A stretch of 64,000 bases of DNA from Sacculina carcini (GCA_916048095.2 OU696572.1:6699954-6763953); one strand, 5' to 3'; numbered from the stretch's first letter, positions 21,076 through 31,613 are shown. The notes: generated by a model from the letters alone, not told the origin. Made by a program: numbers and translations.

Positions 21076-21745
21076 ACAGTATATAATAAACATTTCTTCT
21101 ATACCCTTTGCCAAAATTATTTTCAATTATAGTTGAAATGGTGTTCTGTTCATAAAAATGGTTTGACTTAACCGAATTAAAACGCTCGCAAAGACAATGT
21201 ACAATATTCATGTTGTATTCAAACACGTTGAAGTTCTTGATAGTAAAATGTCCCGGCAATCAAATTTCCATCATCATCACACAGCTTATACATTGGTATT
21301 GATCGGCGATTGTATATTGAAACAATTTTCGTTTCGTTGCTAAATGTCTGCCGATATCTTTTTTCAAACATAGTTTTCGGTATAAACATTCGCACATTAG
21401 TGTTTTCATCACGGGTTGATTTGATACATTGATATCACGAGGTGTCATACCGGTTGATGTACAGGTGAAGTATGTTCGGTGAAGATCAGTCTAAATCAGT
21501 ATTCAGTATGTGTCTAAATCAGTATGAATGAGATTAAAAGTATGTGCGCCAAAGTGAGTGTGTATGCGAATGCAAGAGCTTTTGTGTGTGTGAGGATATG
21601 TATTGTAAATATCCACATTCAAATCGTATATGTGCGCAGGATTGTGCGTGAGCTACATTGTCTAATCATCCATATAGAAATTTATCTGTGTAAGAGAGTG
21701 CTTATTAATGGTTACGTGAGTGTAGGAGTGTGTGCGTGTATGTGT
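21076..21745. other. Unassigned stretch
   Basis: No gene or repeat family recognised. Confidence 0.4.
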
Positions 21746-21815
21746 GCTTACCTAGTTGTGCTTACCTAGTTGTGCTTACCTAGTTGTGCTTACCTAGTTG
21801 TGCTTACCTAGTTGT
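21746..21815 (-). repeat. 14-bp tandem repeat at LINE 3' end
   Basis: Five exact copies of GCTTACCTAGTTGT, at the place where CR1/L2-type LINEs carry short tandem 3' tails used for target priming. Confidence 0.9.
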
Positions 21816-21930
21816 GGTACAGGAAATGAGCTTACGCTCGGACTGTCCTGTCTCTTTCCCACTGAGTATCCAATTTATGTTCGAACTCTCCTATAGTTTT
21901 GGCCTCTACGATAGTCTAGTGTAATTTATT

Positions 21931-23730
21931 TCAAACGTCAATTCGCCTGAATGCAAAACTGTATTTCTTTGTCTTTTTTGCACCGAGGTTTTCTGAGCTT
22001 CTTGCCGTGCCCCTTCCTATATCCTGCTTTATCAGTCCAATTTCCTGCTGAGCTGTGGTTTCTGTCATGTTCTTGAAAATATGAATGAGATCACCCCGTG
22101 TTCTTTTATCTTCCAACGTCGGTAATTTCAACGCATTTAGCCTGTCTTCGTAACTGAAGCTTTTCAGCTCTCGTACAAGCCTGGTGGCCAGTCTTTGCAT
22201 CTTTTCAACTTTTTTTACCAGACGCTTTTCGTGGGGACACCAAACCGCTGCGGCATATTTAAGTTTGGGCCTAATAATTGACACTATCATCTTCCGTATT
22301 ATTTCAGCATCCATAAAGTTGAAGACGTGTTTTATTCTGGTCAGCAAGGAGTACGTTTTGGCGCAGATATCATCAATGTGGGCCTCAGGGGACAAATCTC
22401 TTTGCAGCATGACTCCGAGGTCTTTTTGTTTGTCCACTTCATGAAGTACCGTACCTCCGAGGGTATACGTCACCGACGGCCTGTTTTTACCCGTGCCAAA
22501 CTTCATTAGGTGGCATTTCGTCTCGTTTAATGTCATTTGCCAGGTATCTGCCCACTTTTGGATTTTGTTCAGGTCTTCCTGCAGTGCTTGACAGTCGGTC
22601 GGGTTTGATATGGCCCGCATTATCTTCGCATCGTCTGCAAACAAGTGTATTGTGCTGTCAATATCCGCCACTATGTCGTTCATATAAACACTGAACATTA
22701 TTACTAATACTGAGCCCTGTGGGACTCCACTTATTACCTGCCTCCAAGTTGACTCCTTTCCTCTCACAACAGTGCACATTTTTTTCGTCAGAAAGTCGGT
22801 CATCTCAGCAACACTCCGCTCACGCCTCCATTTTGCTCTAATTTCCATAACAGTCTACTGTGTGGCACCTTGTCGAATGCTTTGCTGAGGTCCAGATATA
22901 TACTGTCGACCCACTGATCTCTCTCTTGCACAGCGTCAATGATCTTGCTATAAAACATCAGCAGACTCAATACACACGATCTTGCTGGTCTAAATCCAAA
23001 TTGACAATTTGACAAAGCGTTTTCTGTCTCCAAGTAGCACATCCACTGGTCCTTGATTATTCTCTCACACATCTTACAAAGCACACTTGTCAGTGATATT
23101 GGACGATAGTTTAACGGGTTGTACTTTGATCCATTTTTGTGTATCGGCATAATCTTAGAGCACTTCCACTGGTGTGGCACTGCTCCATGTTTCAGACTAT
23201 TGGAAATTATGTCGCATATCGGTTCAATCAGCTCCATTATGCATTCCCTCATGATGTTTCCCGAAACACCATCTGGTCCGGTAGGTTTTCCATTTTTCAA
23301 TGCTGCCAGTCTGTCTAGGAGTTCTATTTTCGTCACATCAACTTCATGCATAGGTTCTAGTTGTTTGGTTTCTTTTTTTTGTTCCAGAATGGTCTCTCAT
23401 CTGTGAAATTCATTTGGAAATTTCTGTTCAGTACCTCAGCAATTTCATCTGGCTCAGTGTATGACACACCATCACAGCGTATCTCCTTAATGCCGGCATA
23501 ATTTCTCATTTTTCTATTCACATAATCATAGAACAATTTTGACTCATCTTTACACTTATCAATTATGTTCCTCTCATATTTCCTCATCTCATCTCTCCTT
23601 TTCCCAAATATCTGTTCCTGGCTTTCTTGAACGCAATCCAATGTTTCATACAGTTCCTATGTCGTAGTCTGTTCCATGCGTCTTCTTTTTCTTTCTTTGC
23701 TGCTTCACATCTTCGATTGAACCAGACCTG
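21931..23730 (-). pseudogene. CR1-like reverse transcriptase, broken
   Basis: Three frames. 23357-23641 is the linker (KLFYDYVNRKMRN). 22800-23351 has the N-terminal palm (NYRPISLTSVLCKMCERII, YLDLSKAFDKVPH motif A). 21931-22848 has VPQGSVL (motif B), HLFADDAKI (FADD catalytic box) and the thumb DLGVMLQRDLSPEAHI. The last codons read FRRIDV then TGA where Trp is expected, before NKLH and the natural stop, so the end is also mutated. Confidence 0.88.
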
Positions 23731-23745
23731 TGTGCAATCGTGTGT

Positions 23746-23953
23746 GTATGCTCAAGTCTGCTGGTGTGAAAGTGTGTGGGTATTGGTATTTTTGTATGAG
23801 CACAATCATGAGTATAATGCATGCTACTAACTCGTCGCACTGGGCCTTTTATCCAATTAAGTATGATATCTGTATTTCATTTGAATTTTAATATCTCGAC
23901 ATCAAAGAGAGGCAACTGGTCAGATTGTTTACTAAACCAATGTCTCATAATCA
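23746..23953. other. Unassigned stretch
   Basis: Between two LINEs in opposite orientation; nothing recognised. Confidence 0.4.
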
Positions 23954-24721
23954 ATGATTGATACAAGTTCTGGACATCTGGACAACAATGGAATGACCCT
24001 AGGTAATTTAGACAATCATAATTCTGAAACTTACAATGTAGAAGAGTTTGTGAAAATTTCAACGATAATCAAACACTATCGATGTTGCACGTTAACGCAT
24101 GCAGTCTGTGCAAAAATATTCATGAATGGGTCGAATTTTTGGATAGTTTACATCACAATTGGGACATTATTGCGGTTACTGAAACGTGGTCTAATCAACA
24201 GTCAATCGATTATTGTCGCATTGAAGGATATACTGTACACCAGCAACTTCGAACGCATATGAGAGGCGGAGGAGTGGCAATATTCGTTAAGGACAATCTG
24301 GACGTTCAGGAAATATCAGCGTTTACGTTTGAAGTACCACATGTTATGGAAATGATAACAGTTGAAGTCACGGTGAAAACCGATCATAAGCCAGTGCGTG
24401 TTTTCTGTGTGTATAGGCAGCCTGGCACACCTGTTAGCAACTATATTGAAACAGTTACTGGCATAACTGACGTGGGGCACAAAAACGAGTGGTTTATGCT
24501 GGGCGATTTCAACGCGAACTTATTCAACGCCGATACTCATCAGTCGACGCATATTTTTATTTACACAATGATGACTTGGGTTTTTATCCGCTGATAAGGA
24601 AGGCTACTAGGGAAACCAGGCAAAGCGGTACGCTGATTGATAACACACTCGTATATACCATCGACGTGGCCAGCATTATCACCAGTGGCATTATACAGGA
24701 CGATTTCTCGGATCATTACCC
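23954..24721 (+). pseudogene. LINE endonuclease domain, left part
   Basis: Exonuclease-endonuclease-phosphatase fold motifs: VTETWSN (catalytic Glu), RGGGVAIFVKDNL, VFCVYRQPGTP, MLGDFNANLF (Asp/Asn) and SDHYPVV (His) in the 24489-24737 frame. At least one frameshift near 24540. The frame is cut by LTR-C immediately after the SDHYP motif and continues at 29186. Confidence 0.88.
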
Positions 24722-25138
24722 TGTGGTAAATGAGTGATGGTAGTCGCGAAGCAGCGTTGGCGTTATGCGCGTGCGTTCGTCCTTGAAACGGGCGCGTATG
24801 AGTGATAGCAGAGCGAGCGGTGGAAAGAGCGTTGTGTGTTGCAACGGGTGTCAGACGTCATGCGGTACGCTGCCATGGTGACGATGGTGCCGTGCGCACG
24901 AGCGTATTGCGTATGCATGTGTGTCTGTAGTTTGGCGAGCGACTGGATGAGGCAGTGTGTGTTGGGGGAGCGAGGCGTCGCGTGTGGTGCTGTTTGCGAG
25001 AAGTGTTGTGTCGCGAGTAGTGTTGTATTGTGAATAGTGTGCGTGCGAGTAGTGTGCCTTGCGTGTAGTGCTTTGTTGTGCTGTTATTCGTGTCATATAA
25101 TTTTTCGCGTATCGTCCCGAATACATACATCTGTTACA
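24722..25138 (+). repeat. 5' LTR of element C
   Basis: Starts TGTGGTAAATGAG, ends CTGTTACA. GT-rich with repeated GTAGTGT/GAGTAGTGT motifs. A weak TATA-like CATATAAT lies near 25094. Confidence 0.95.
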
Positions 25139-25150
25139 AGCTATTTCGGC
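25139..25150 (+). promoter_or_regulatory. Unusual primer-binding site of LTR-C
   Basis: AGCTATTTCGGC directly after the LTR, identical to LTR-A. Complementary to nt 1-12 of tRNA-Phe and not to a tRNA 3' end. The gag ATG follows after four bases. Confidence 0.65.
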
Positions 25151-25154
25151 TATC

Positions 25155-25892
25155 ATGGCAAGTCGGAATATCGAAGAAGGAATTGTCAGCGGGAATTCGT
25201 CTCTGGATATCCGACTCATCCCAGTATATGACGGCAAAGGTGACCCGTCAGAATGGCTAGGCAAAGTCAGAAAGATGTGTAGACTGAGAGGCGTCAATGA
25301 CGTAGCGACAGTTGTCATGATGAGATTGACTGGAAACGCTTATGCCGTTGTTGACCGTCTCAGTTACGAGGACCAGTTGAACGTGGACAAAGTGTGTTCT
25401 GCATTGCAGCGAGCCTTCGGTCTTGATCCGTACACATCATTGGACCGATTTGTAGAGCGAAAACTCATGGATGACGAAGTTGTCGACGTTTTTGCATCAG
25501 ATTTGGTGAAATTGGGTGCCAGTTGCGGAATCACTGGAGATCTTACGTTGACGTGTGCGTTTCTCAGAGGCCTACCGGTCAGAGTGCGGGAAGTTTTAAG
25601 AGCCAACGCGAATCTAGAAGGGATGAAATTCAAGGACGTCATCGAGAGCGCCCGTACTATTTTGCCGGACTTGGATAGCGCAAGCACCACCTCCGTGTCA
25701 GATTATTCGTTTGGAGCGACCCTGAAATGCTTCCATTGTGGACGCGCAGGCCACATATCGAGGAATTGTAAGTCTAGGAAACCGGTTGAAATCGTATGCT
25801 ATCGTTGCGGAGAAAAAGGACACGTTCAAGCGGTATGTACGTTAAACGAGAAGGAGAGGCGGTGTGCGCCAGCCTCCTCTCCAACTCAGTGA
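25155..25892 (+). CDS. LTR-C gag polyprotein
   Basis: 245 codons, ATG at 25155 only 16 bases from the LTR. The N-terminal half is a gag core (DGKGDPSEWLGKVRKMCRL, around residues 30-50, a retrotransposon capsid pattern). The C terminus has two CCHC knuckles, CFHCGRAGHISRNC (about residues 193-206) and CYRCGEKGHVQAVC (about 215-228). It overlaps the pol frame by about 100 bases, with a -1 slippery site at 25841-25847. The frame is intact. Confidence 0.93.
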   Translation: MASRNIEEGIVSGNSSLDIRLIPVYDGKGDPSEWLGKVRKMCRLRGVNDVATVVMMRLTGNAYAVVDRLSYEDQLNVDKVCSALQRAFGLDPYTSLDRFVERKLMDDEVVDVFASDLVKLGASCGITGDLTLTCAFLRGLPVRVREVLRANANLEGMKFKDVIESARTILPDLDSASTTSVSDYSFGATLKCFHCGRAGHISRNCKSRKPVEIVCYRCGEKGHVQAVCTLNEKERRCAPASSPTQ

Positions 25893-26461
25893 ACCAGGCG
25901 CTGGTGACCGTGGTTGCCAAAGTGAATGATGTGTCATGTCGCGTACTAGTTGACACCGGGTGCACGAGAAGTTTGGTGCACAAATCATTGTGTGGAAACA
26001 AAATCATGCAGATGAGAAATGATGTGTACGCCATGAACGGTGGAATGATGCGATGCGTCGGGCAGAGCAACATCGTGTTGGATGTACACGGAAAGGCAGT
26101 TGAGCTCACTGCTATTGTTGTCGCAGACCCGTTGTTTGGTCACCAATTTGTGCTCGGACTGGACGCGGTGGCTCTGCTCGGAGGTCTGTTTTTGTCAGCC
26201 AAATTGGAGTCGACGTTTGGTGTAGCATGCGGGGTCCTTTCTGAGCCACTCGAAGAGAATATTCCCGATGCTCAGAGATGCAGCGAACTCAAGGTCGAGG
26301 GAAAAGATTTTTCAGCGGAATTTCATCCTTCGCTGTGCCGATGGACGGCTCGCTGGAAGTGGTCTGGTGAACCTCCTGACCTCCTAAATAAAACAGCAGA
26401 GTACCCGATGAAATGTGACGTTCGGTCATGCTACGAAGACGAGGTGAGGTCGTGGATATAA
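25796..26461 (+). CDS. LTR-C aspartic protease and RT linker
   Basis: Entered by frameshift rather than by the ATG at 25796. The retropepsin core is VLVDTGCTRSLVHKSLC with the catalytic Asp; FVLGLDAVALLGG is the later conserved block. After about residue 175 comes the linker to the reverse transcriptase (CRWTARWKWSGEPPDLLNKT), then RSWI and a TAA at 26459-26461. The next codons continue the same frame (EGWLVEHSVGKHG), so this stop is a single nonsense mutation. Confidence 0.9.
   Translation: MLSLRRKRTRSSGMYVKREGEAVCASLLSNSVNQALVTVVAKVNDVSCRVLVDTGCTRSLVHKSLCGNKIMQMRNDVYAMNGGMMRCVGQSNIVLDVHGKAVELTAIVVADPLFGHQFVLGLDAVALLGGLFLSAKLESTFGVACGVLSEPLEENIPDAQRCSELKVEGKDFSAEFHPSLCRWTARWKWSGEPPDLLNKTAEYPMKCDVRSCYEDEVRSWI
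25841..25882 (+). promoter_or_regulatory. Candidate -1 ribosomal frameshift signal (gag to pol)
   Basis: The heptamer G TTA AAC lies in the gag reading phase demanded by X-XXY-YYZ slippage. After a 5-base spacer comes a stem-loop: GGAGAGG (25853-25859) pairs perfectly with CCTCTCC (25876-25882). A -1 slip leads into the pol frame, which is -1 to gag. GUUAAAC is a known natural slippery site (equine arteritis virus). Confidence 0.8.
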
Positions 26462-26470
26462 GAGGGTTGG

Positions 26471-28531
26471 TTGGTGGAACACAGCGTTGGTAAGCACGGC
26501 GATGCTAGAGGACTCATACCCCTAATGGCTGTAGTACAGGCGAATAAATCGAAAGTGAGGCCTGTGCTCGATTTTCGGCAGATGAATCAGCACATCACAT
26601 CCTATACAGCCGAGTCAGACGTGTGTGCGCAAAAGCTGCGTGAGTGGCGGAGGTGTGGCGACAATGTGGCCCTGCTCGACTTGAAGAAGGCGTATCTTCA
26701 GATACACATCGATCCGAGCCTGTGGAAGTTCCAGACGGTGATTTTTTGGGGGAAGAGGTACTGTCTCGCGCGCCTAGGCTTCGGGCTGAACGTGGCGCCA
26801 ACTATATTGAAGTCTGTGGTGCAACGTGTACTTGAACAAGACAAGAAAGTCAAAGAGGCGGTCTCAGTGTATGCTGATGACATATTGGTGAATGAGAGTG
26901 TACTCAAGGCTCATTGTGTAGCAGATCACTTCCGACGCTACGGCCTGGAGTGCAAAAGTGAAAATCGAGCAGAAGACGGCATGCGAGTTCTGGGACTTCG
27001 ATTGAGGAAAGAACATGGGGAACTGAGGTGGTGCAGAGATAACAGAATATCAGAACCACCGGTACCATTAACCCGTTGCAGTCTGTTCTCCTTCTGTGGT
27101 CGAGTGGTTGAGCATCTCCCTATCTGCGGATGGATGCGTCCAGCAGTGTCGTTCTTGAAACGTGTGGCCAACGAATCATTCAATGGATGGAATGATATCA
27201 TCGATAACGCCAGACTCTCCTCGCTGGTGAGCGACTTGGCAGCCCGCATTGAGGATAACGATCCGGCTCGAGGTGTCTGGAAGGTGTCAGGAGAGAAGGC
27301 AGTTGTGTGGGTTGACGCTAGCCAGTTAGCCGTTGGAGCTGTGGCTCAAGTGAACGGTGAAATCATAGAGGACGGAAGTTGGCTACGCGGTAAAAGCGCC
27401 GCCCACATAAATCTTGCCGAACTTGACGCGTTGTTGAAGGGTCTCAACATGGCCGTAGTGTGGCGTATGAGTGAGATAGAATTCAAGACTGACTCGAAAA
27501 CCGTTTTCCACTGGGTCAGTGACACACTGAGTGGACTAACGCGGGTCAAAACCAAAGCAGCCAGCGAGCTCCTCATCCGTAGAAGGCTGGAAACTCTGAA
27601 GCCGGTGCGAGACGAGCTGGGTCTCAAGTTGTCTGTGTCTTTAGTGTCTACGTCAAAAAACCTGGCTGATCGTTTGACTCGTCTGCCTCGTTCGTGGACA
27701 AGAATAGGTGAGGCTGCTGGCGCAGTGATATCCGAAAATTCCCGGACCCCCGCAACACTCACAGATGTTAAGAACGTTCACAACGACGCCGGACATCCTG
27801 GAGTTCGTCGAACGCTGTATTTTTCACGGAGACGCTTCGGAGACGCGAGGAGAAGAGATGCTGCTCAAGTAGTTCGAGAATGCGACATCTGCAAGGCTAT
27901 TGATCCTGCGCCCATCAAATGGCCCGGCGGACAACTATCTGTAGGTGAGACGTGGAAGAGAATTGCGCTGGATGTTACGCATTATCATCACTACCTGACG
28001 CTGATCGGCTGCGGCCCATCGCGCTTCGCCATCTGGAGGAAGCTGTCCTCCGAGACCGCATCTTGCGTTGTGTCCCATCTACAAAGCGTAATTTTTGAAG
28101 GCGGCGCTCCGTCAGAATGTCTTGTGGACAATGGCACCCAGTTTCGCAGTGGCGAGTTCAGGCGATTGCTGCACGAGTGGAACGTGTCCGTGTGGTTTCG
28201 GTGCGCATATAGACCACAAGGAAATGCCATTGTCGAGAGGAGCCATAGAAGCGTGAAAGTGATAGCGGCAAGGAAGCGGTGTTCGATCCAGAAGGCGGTG
28301 TATCGATACAATGTATCACCGCAGGATGATGTCAACGAAGCATCGACACCGGCTAGTCAAGTGTATCGCTACAATGTGAAGGTGAAAAACGTCGATCACA
28401 CAGCGGGCAGTGAACAACCGAACGGAGTCTCACGCAGACGAGGAAGCGGGTACGACGTCGGCAACAGGGTCTGGGTCAGACGAGCCGGAGCAAGATGTGA
28501 TTCTCATTCTTCATCATTCCGTGGAAGTTGA
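26471..28531 (+). CDS. LTR-C pol: reverse transcriptase, RNase H, integrase
   Basis: 686 codons. Reverse transcriptase: VRPVLDFRQMN, LLDLKKAYLQIHIDPSLWKF (motif A), LARLGFGLNVAP, VYADDILV (catalytic YADD). RNase H: VVWVDASQLAVGAV (D), HINLAELDAL (E), EFKTDSKTVFHW (D). Integrase: HNDAGHPGVRRT with CDIC as HHCC finger, then ALDVTHYHHY, CLVDNGTQFRS and IVERSHRSVK as the D, D, E triad. GNRVWVRR starts the C-terminal module before the frame is lost at about 28490. Confidence 0.94.
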   Translation: MVEHSVGKHGDARGLIPLMAVVQANKSKVRPVLDFRQMNQHITSYTAESDVCAQKLREWRRCGDNVALLDLKKAYLQIHIDPSLWKFQTVIFWGKRYCLARLGFGLNVAPTILKSVVQRVLEQDKKVKEAVSVYADDILVNESVLKAHCVADHFRRYGLECKSENRAEDGMRVLGLRLRKEHGELRWCRDNRISEPPVPLTRCSLFSFCGRVVEHLPICGWMRPAVSFLKRVANESFNGWNDIIDNARLSSLVSDLAARIEDNDPARGVWKVSGEKAVVWVDASQLAVGAVAQVNGEIIEDGSWLRGKSAAHINLAELDALLKGLNMAVVWRMSEIEFKTDSKTVFHWVSDTLSGLTRVKTKAASELLIRRRLETLKPVRDELGLKLSVSLVSTSKNLADRLTRLPRSWTRIGEAAGAVISENSRTPATLTDVKNVHNDAGHPGVRRTLYFSRRRFGDARRRDAAQVVRECDICKAIDPAPIKWPGGQLSVGETWKRIALDVTHYHHYLTLIGCGPSRFAIWRKLSSETASCVVSHLQSVIFEGGAPSECLVDNGTQFRSGEFRRLLHEWNVSVWFRCAYRPQGNAIVERSHRSVKVIAARKRCSIQKAVYRYNVSPQDDVNEASTPASQVYRYNVKVKNVDHTAGSEQPNGVSRRRGSGYDVGNRVWVRRAGARCDSHSSSFRGS

Positions 28532-28784
28532 CGGCATTCCGATCCATGTGAGATACATCAGACCGCGTGGCGGGGCAACATCCGTGGACCAGGAAGGCCG
28601 GGCGTCCCAAGGTGATTCTGAGAGAACTGTTGAACCATCACCTGAGTCGATGTCAGCTCGCCATTCTGAAGCGGAGGCTGGTGGACAGGAACAGTCTGTG
28701 AGGAGGAGAAAACGACGGAGGTGGCCTATAACGTGTGCGACTTGTGATTCCTGCGAATCAGGGTTGGATGTGGTAAATGAGTGA
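28410..28784 (+). pseudogene. LTR-C integrase C-terminal tail in shifted frame
   Basis: From about 28495 this frame continues the integrase tail. VEVDGIPIHVRYIRPRGG matches VVCVDGMRRHVRDLRKRR of LTR-A. The end is acidic then basic (RRRKRRRW), with a stop just inside the 3' LTR. The first 28 codons are a shadow of the pol frame. Confidence 0.75.
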
Positions 28785-29185
28785 TGGTAGTCGCGAAGCA
28801 GCGTTGGCGTTATGCGCGTGCGTTCGTCCTTGAAACGGGCGCGTATGAGTGATAGCAGAGCGAGCGGTGGAAAGAGCGTTGTGTGTTGCAACGGGTGTCA
28901 GACGTCATGCGGTACGTTGCCATGGTGACGATGGTGCCGTGCGCACGAACGTATTGCGTATGTATGTGTGTCTGTAGTTTGGCGAGCGACTGGATGAGGC
29001 AGTGTGTATTGGGGGAGCGAGGCGTCGCGTGTGGTGCTGTTTGCGAGAAGTGTTGTGTCGCGAGTAGTGTTGTATTGTGAATAGTGTGCGTGCGAGTAGT
29101 GTGCTTTGCGTGTAGTACTTTGTTGTGCTGTTATTCGTGTCATATAATTTTTCGCGTATCGTCCCGAATACATACATCTGTTACA
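28769..29185 (+). repeat. 3' LTR of element C
   Basis: Same length as the 5' LTR. All six differences I count are C-to-T or G-to-A relative to the 5' LTR. Confidence 0.95.
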
Positions 29186-29448
29186 TACCCAATATTTACT
29201 ATTGTCAACAACATAATCACGGAAAAGGAGCCGGCGTGTTTTACAAGAAGAAAATATACTGACAAGCGAATACAATGGCTCAACCGAGATCTTAACACCA
29301 TCAACTGGGACACAATAATATCTGATAATGTCGATCACTCTTATGAACGGCTTGTCGACGTTTATATCCGTTCTGTTAACAAGCACTTACCGATGTATAC
29401 AACCAAAACTGATAACAAAACTCTGGATCATTTGACGCCATCATAAAC
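29186..29448 (+). pseudogene. LINE continuation right of LTR-C
   Basis: Continues the LINE ORF2 after the endonuclease (FTRRKYTDKRIQWLNRDLNT, INWDTIISDNVDHSYE). This is the linker that precedes reverse transcriptase in CR1/RTE-type LINEs. It ends at a stop; the reverse transcriptase does not follow. Confidence 0.8.
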
Positions 29449-30004
29449 AATGCTTAAGATCCCAGAACAAACGGCCGAGTAACAATGGTTACTTTGTATA
29501 TTTAAAAACACAATGATGGCGTTTCTGCAAACACATACATATTGTTAAAACAGAAGCACAACAGTTACCATACATACATTGAAATAATAAGCCATGTACA
29601 CACGTGGATAATCTTGAACACATGCGTTGTTGAATGTGAGTAATAATTCAAACAACTCACGTATACAAGTTCCATGGGCTGCTGTCACACGACACTCAAT
29701 ACACCAACTAACCAAGAGACACAACTGCGCACTGTATATTCATGAAACGCGATAGTGCCACGCCAAAGAGCAGATGAGTTATTGTACAGAACGGGGCAGA
29801 GCGAGGGAATCAATGCACAACTGCTGACGCAATACACTTATACAACAACCACGCTCGGTGTCACCGTTTAATAAGAGGCACAAAACCGTTGCACATAAAA
29901 GAGTTTATGAGGTTAGTCGAATTTGAGCTACTCTCCATCTTCATATCAACATTAAAATCTCCAGCTACAAACCACATGGTTTTTCTGTTTTGGCTAAAAT
30001 GATC
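29449..30004. other. Unassigned stretch
   Basis: No gene recognised; AT/CA-rich. Confidence 0.4.
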
Positions 30005-30349
30005 TCAAATTAATTCAGTAAGATGGTCGATGTTTGATGAAGGTGACCTATAAATGCATGTTAAGTTAAGATCTCTGAGGTCTACTCTGCTTGTCACTGT
30101 TATGCATTCCATGACTCCTTCTATGAGTGCTATTTTTATCTCGGAGGGATCTACAATTATTTTGTTATCTAAATATAGGGCCACACCCCCACTTCTCTTG
30201 TTTTTTCTGTGTGCTTCAAAAAGTTGATAACCAGTCATTTGATAGAGATTTAGGTCAGTATTATCGTTGAACCAGGTTTCCGAGACTGCCACCACATCAG
30301 GCGACTTATCGTTGTTATACAGACTTAAGGATTCAATCAGTTCAGTCAA
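30005..30349 (-). pseudogene. LINE endonuclease N-terminal part
   Basis: VVAVSETWFNDNTDLNL (catalytic Glu), RSGGVALYLDNKI and LTCIYRSPSSN are endonuclease blocks 2 to 4. The later GDFN and SDH blocks are absent. Confidence 0.85.
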
Positions 30350-30571
30350 TCTGTCGAAATTAGCTCTGAGACTTCTGGCATTGATATGAAGTATGCACAG
30401 ACCTTGAAAGACTTCAGTGAACTGACTAGTGATTCGATCGAGTGGTGATCGTCATTACACTTATTTACAATGGTATTCAGACTTAACTCATCCATTACAC
30501 TATTCATATTGTTATTCTGGGAGCTGCATATCGTCTGGGTGTTGCCAATTCCACATTTCATGGTCGATAAA

Positions 30572-31613
30572 TCACTGACCATAGTCGGTTTTTGACTGCA
30601 CCTTTGATATCTCCTGTTGCATAAACGGGCAAGACATGGCGTTGGAACAATAATTGATGTCGTCCTTCTTGAAGCGGATGCAGTTGATAAACTTGTAGTT
30701 GTTCGATGTGCAGCTTCTTGAGTCGTGACTACCCGCACACTTGAAACAATACGGCCCATCACCGGCAGATTTGGCCGTGCAATTGGCTGCTGTGTGACCG
30801 TATCGCTGACAGTGGTAGCACGCCATTGCGTAGTATCTGTCCAGCACTTTTGAGTCCAGTCCACTTTTGACTTTTCAGTCCCAATTTTGAAATTTCTCTT
30901 CTGATCTCGGCACTGCACTTTATCACAAAATGGTTCGTGTTTCCCGCCGCAGGTTTCTTGAATAGCACCTCCATCTTTTTTCCGTCTTCAATTTCACAGT
31001 GTTTTGTTTTTAGCCATCAAATTGTCAATTATTTTGTCCTCTTCCTCTTCTCTGTCGATATTACACAGCATAATTTTTGGCTCTATTTTCTTGATAATTT
31101 TCGTCGAAATATTTGTCTCGGTCCGGAGTCTCTCTGCCGCAACTTCACGTTCTTTTTGAGTTTTAAAATCCATGACGATATTTCCATTCTTAGTGAATTT
31201 TGTATTTTCAACATTCATGCTATGAATGACTGATTTCACCTTCTTTTTGTCCACTGTATCTCTTCCTGTTGATTGAACCAGCAACAAATTTTTCCCTTTT
31301 TTGCCGCTTCCAACCATGGACTCTCCGTACATTTTCTTGACACATCGAATGCACCTGACTCGCCTGACTTGCCGGATACACAACACTGCATTTCAGCCTT
31401 TCTCCCAACACTGTATACACTGCTCTCCAATTTATCCACCTTTCTGCACATCAAATCCAATTTCTGCTCCAATTTGTTGTCTCTTGACATCTTTCTCATG
31501 AGTTCTTCATTTGCCGACTTCAGGTCTTCCACCATTTGTTTGAGATTCTTTATTTCCTCATTCTTCTTACCGCAATCTCGGCAAACTTTTTTCTTGGCTG
31601 TTGATGCTGTCAT
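30572..31613 (-). pseudogene. LINE ORF1 (coiled coil, gag-like, zinc knuckles)
   Basis: Spread over four frames. 31236-31613 has CRDCGK and a heptad-rich coiled coil (IKNLKQMVEDLKSANEELMR). 30994-31386 has a gag-like segment (SVIHSMNVENTKFTKNGN). 30759-30974 carries a basic segment. 30572-30847 has CYHCQRYGHTAANC and a second finger CFKCAGSHDSRSC. The protein binds element RNA. The frameshifts make it a pseudogene. Confidence 0.8.

Larger units (their letters stand above)
21746..23745 (-). mobile_element. CR1/L2-like LINE, 5' truncated
   Basis: Minus-strand LINE whose 3' end is a tandem of five 14-bp units (GCTTACCTAGTTGT on the plus strand, 21746-21815). It includes a pre-RT linker, reverse transcriptase and thumb. 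The 5' end is truncated near 23745, so the endonuclease is missing. Confidence 0.9.
24717..29190 (+). mobile_element. LTR retrotransposon C (Ty3/gypsy-like), nearly intact
   Basis: LTRs 24722-25138 and 28769-29185 (417 bp each, six differences by my count, about 98.6% identical). Target duplication TACCC at 24717-24721 and 29186-29190. Internal order is gag, protease, reverse transcriptase, RNase H, integrase. Only one nonsense codon (26459-26461) and one frameshift (about 28490) separate it from a full set. It belongs to the same lineage as LTR-A and has the same primer-site architecture. Confidence 0.96.

Noticed and set aside
24836..25033. Cysteine/valine-rich ORF repeated at 28883-29080
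   Set aside because: Located in both LTRs of element C and reflects GT-rich LTR sequence, not a gene.
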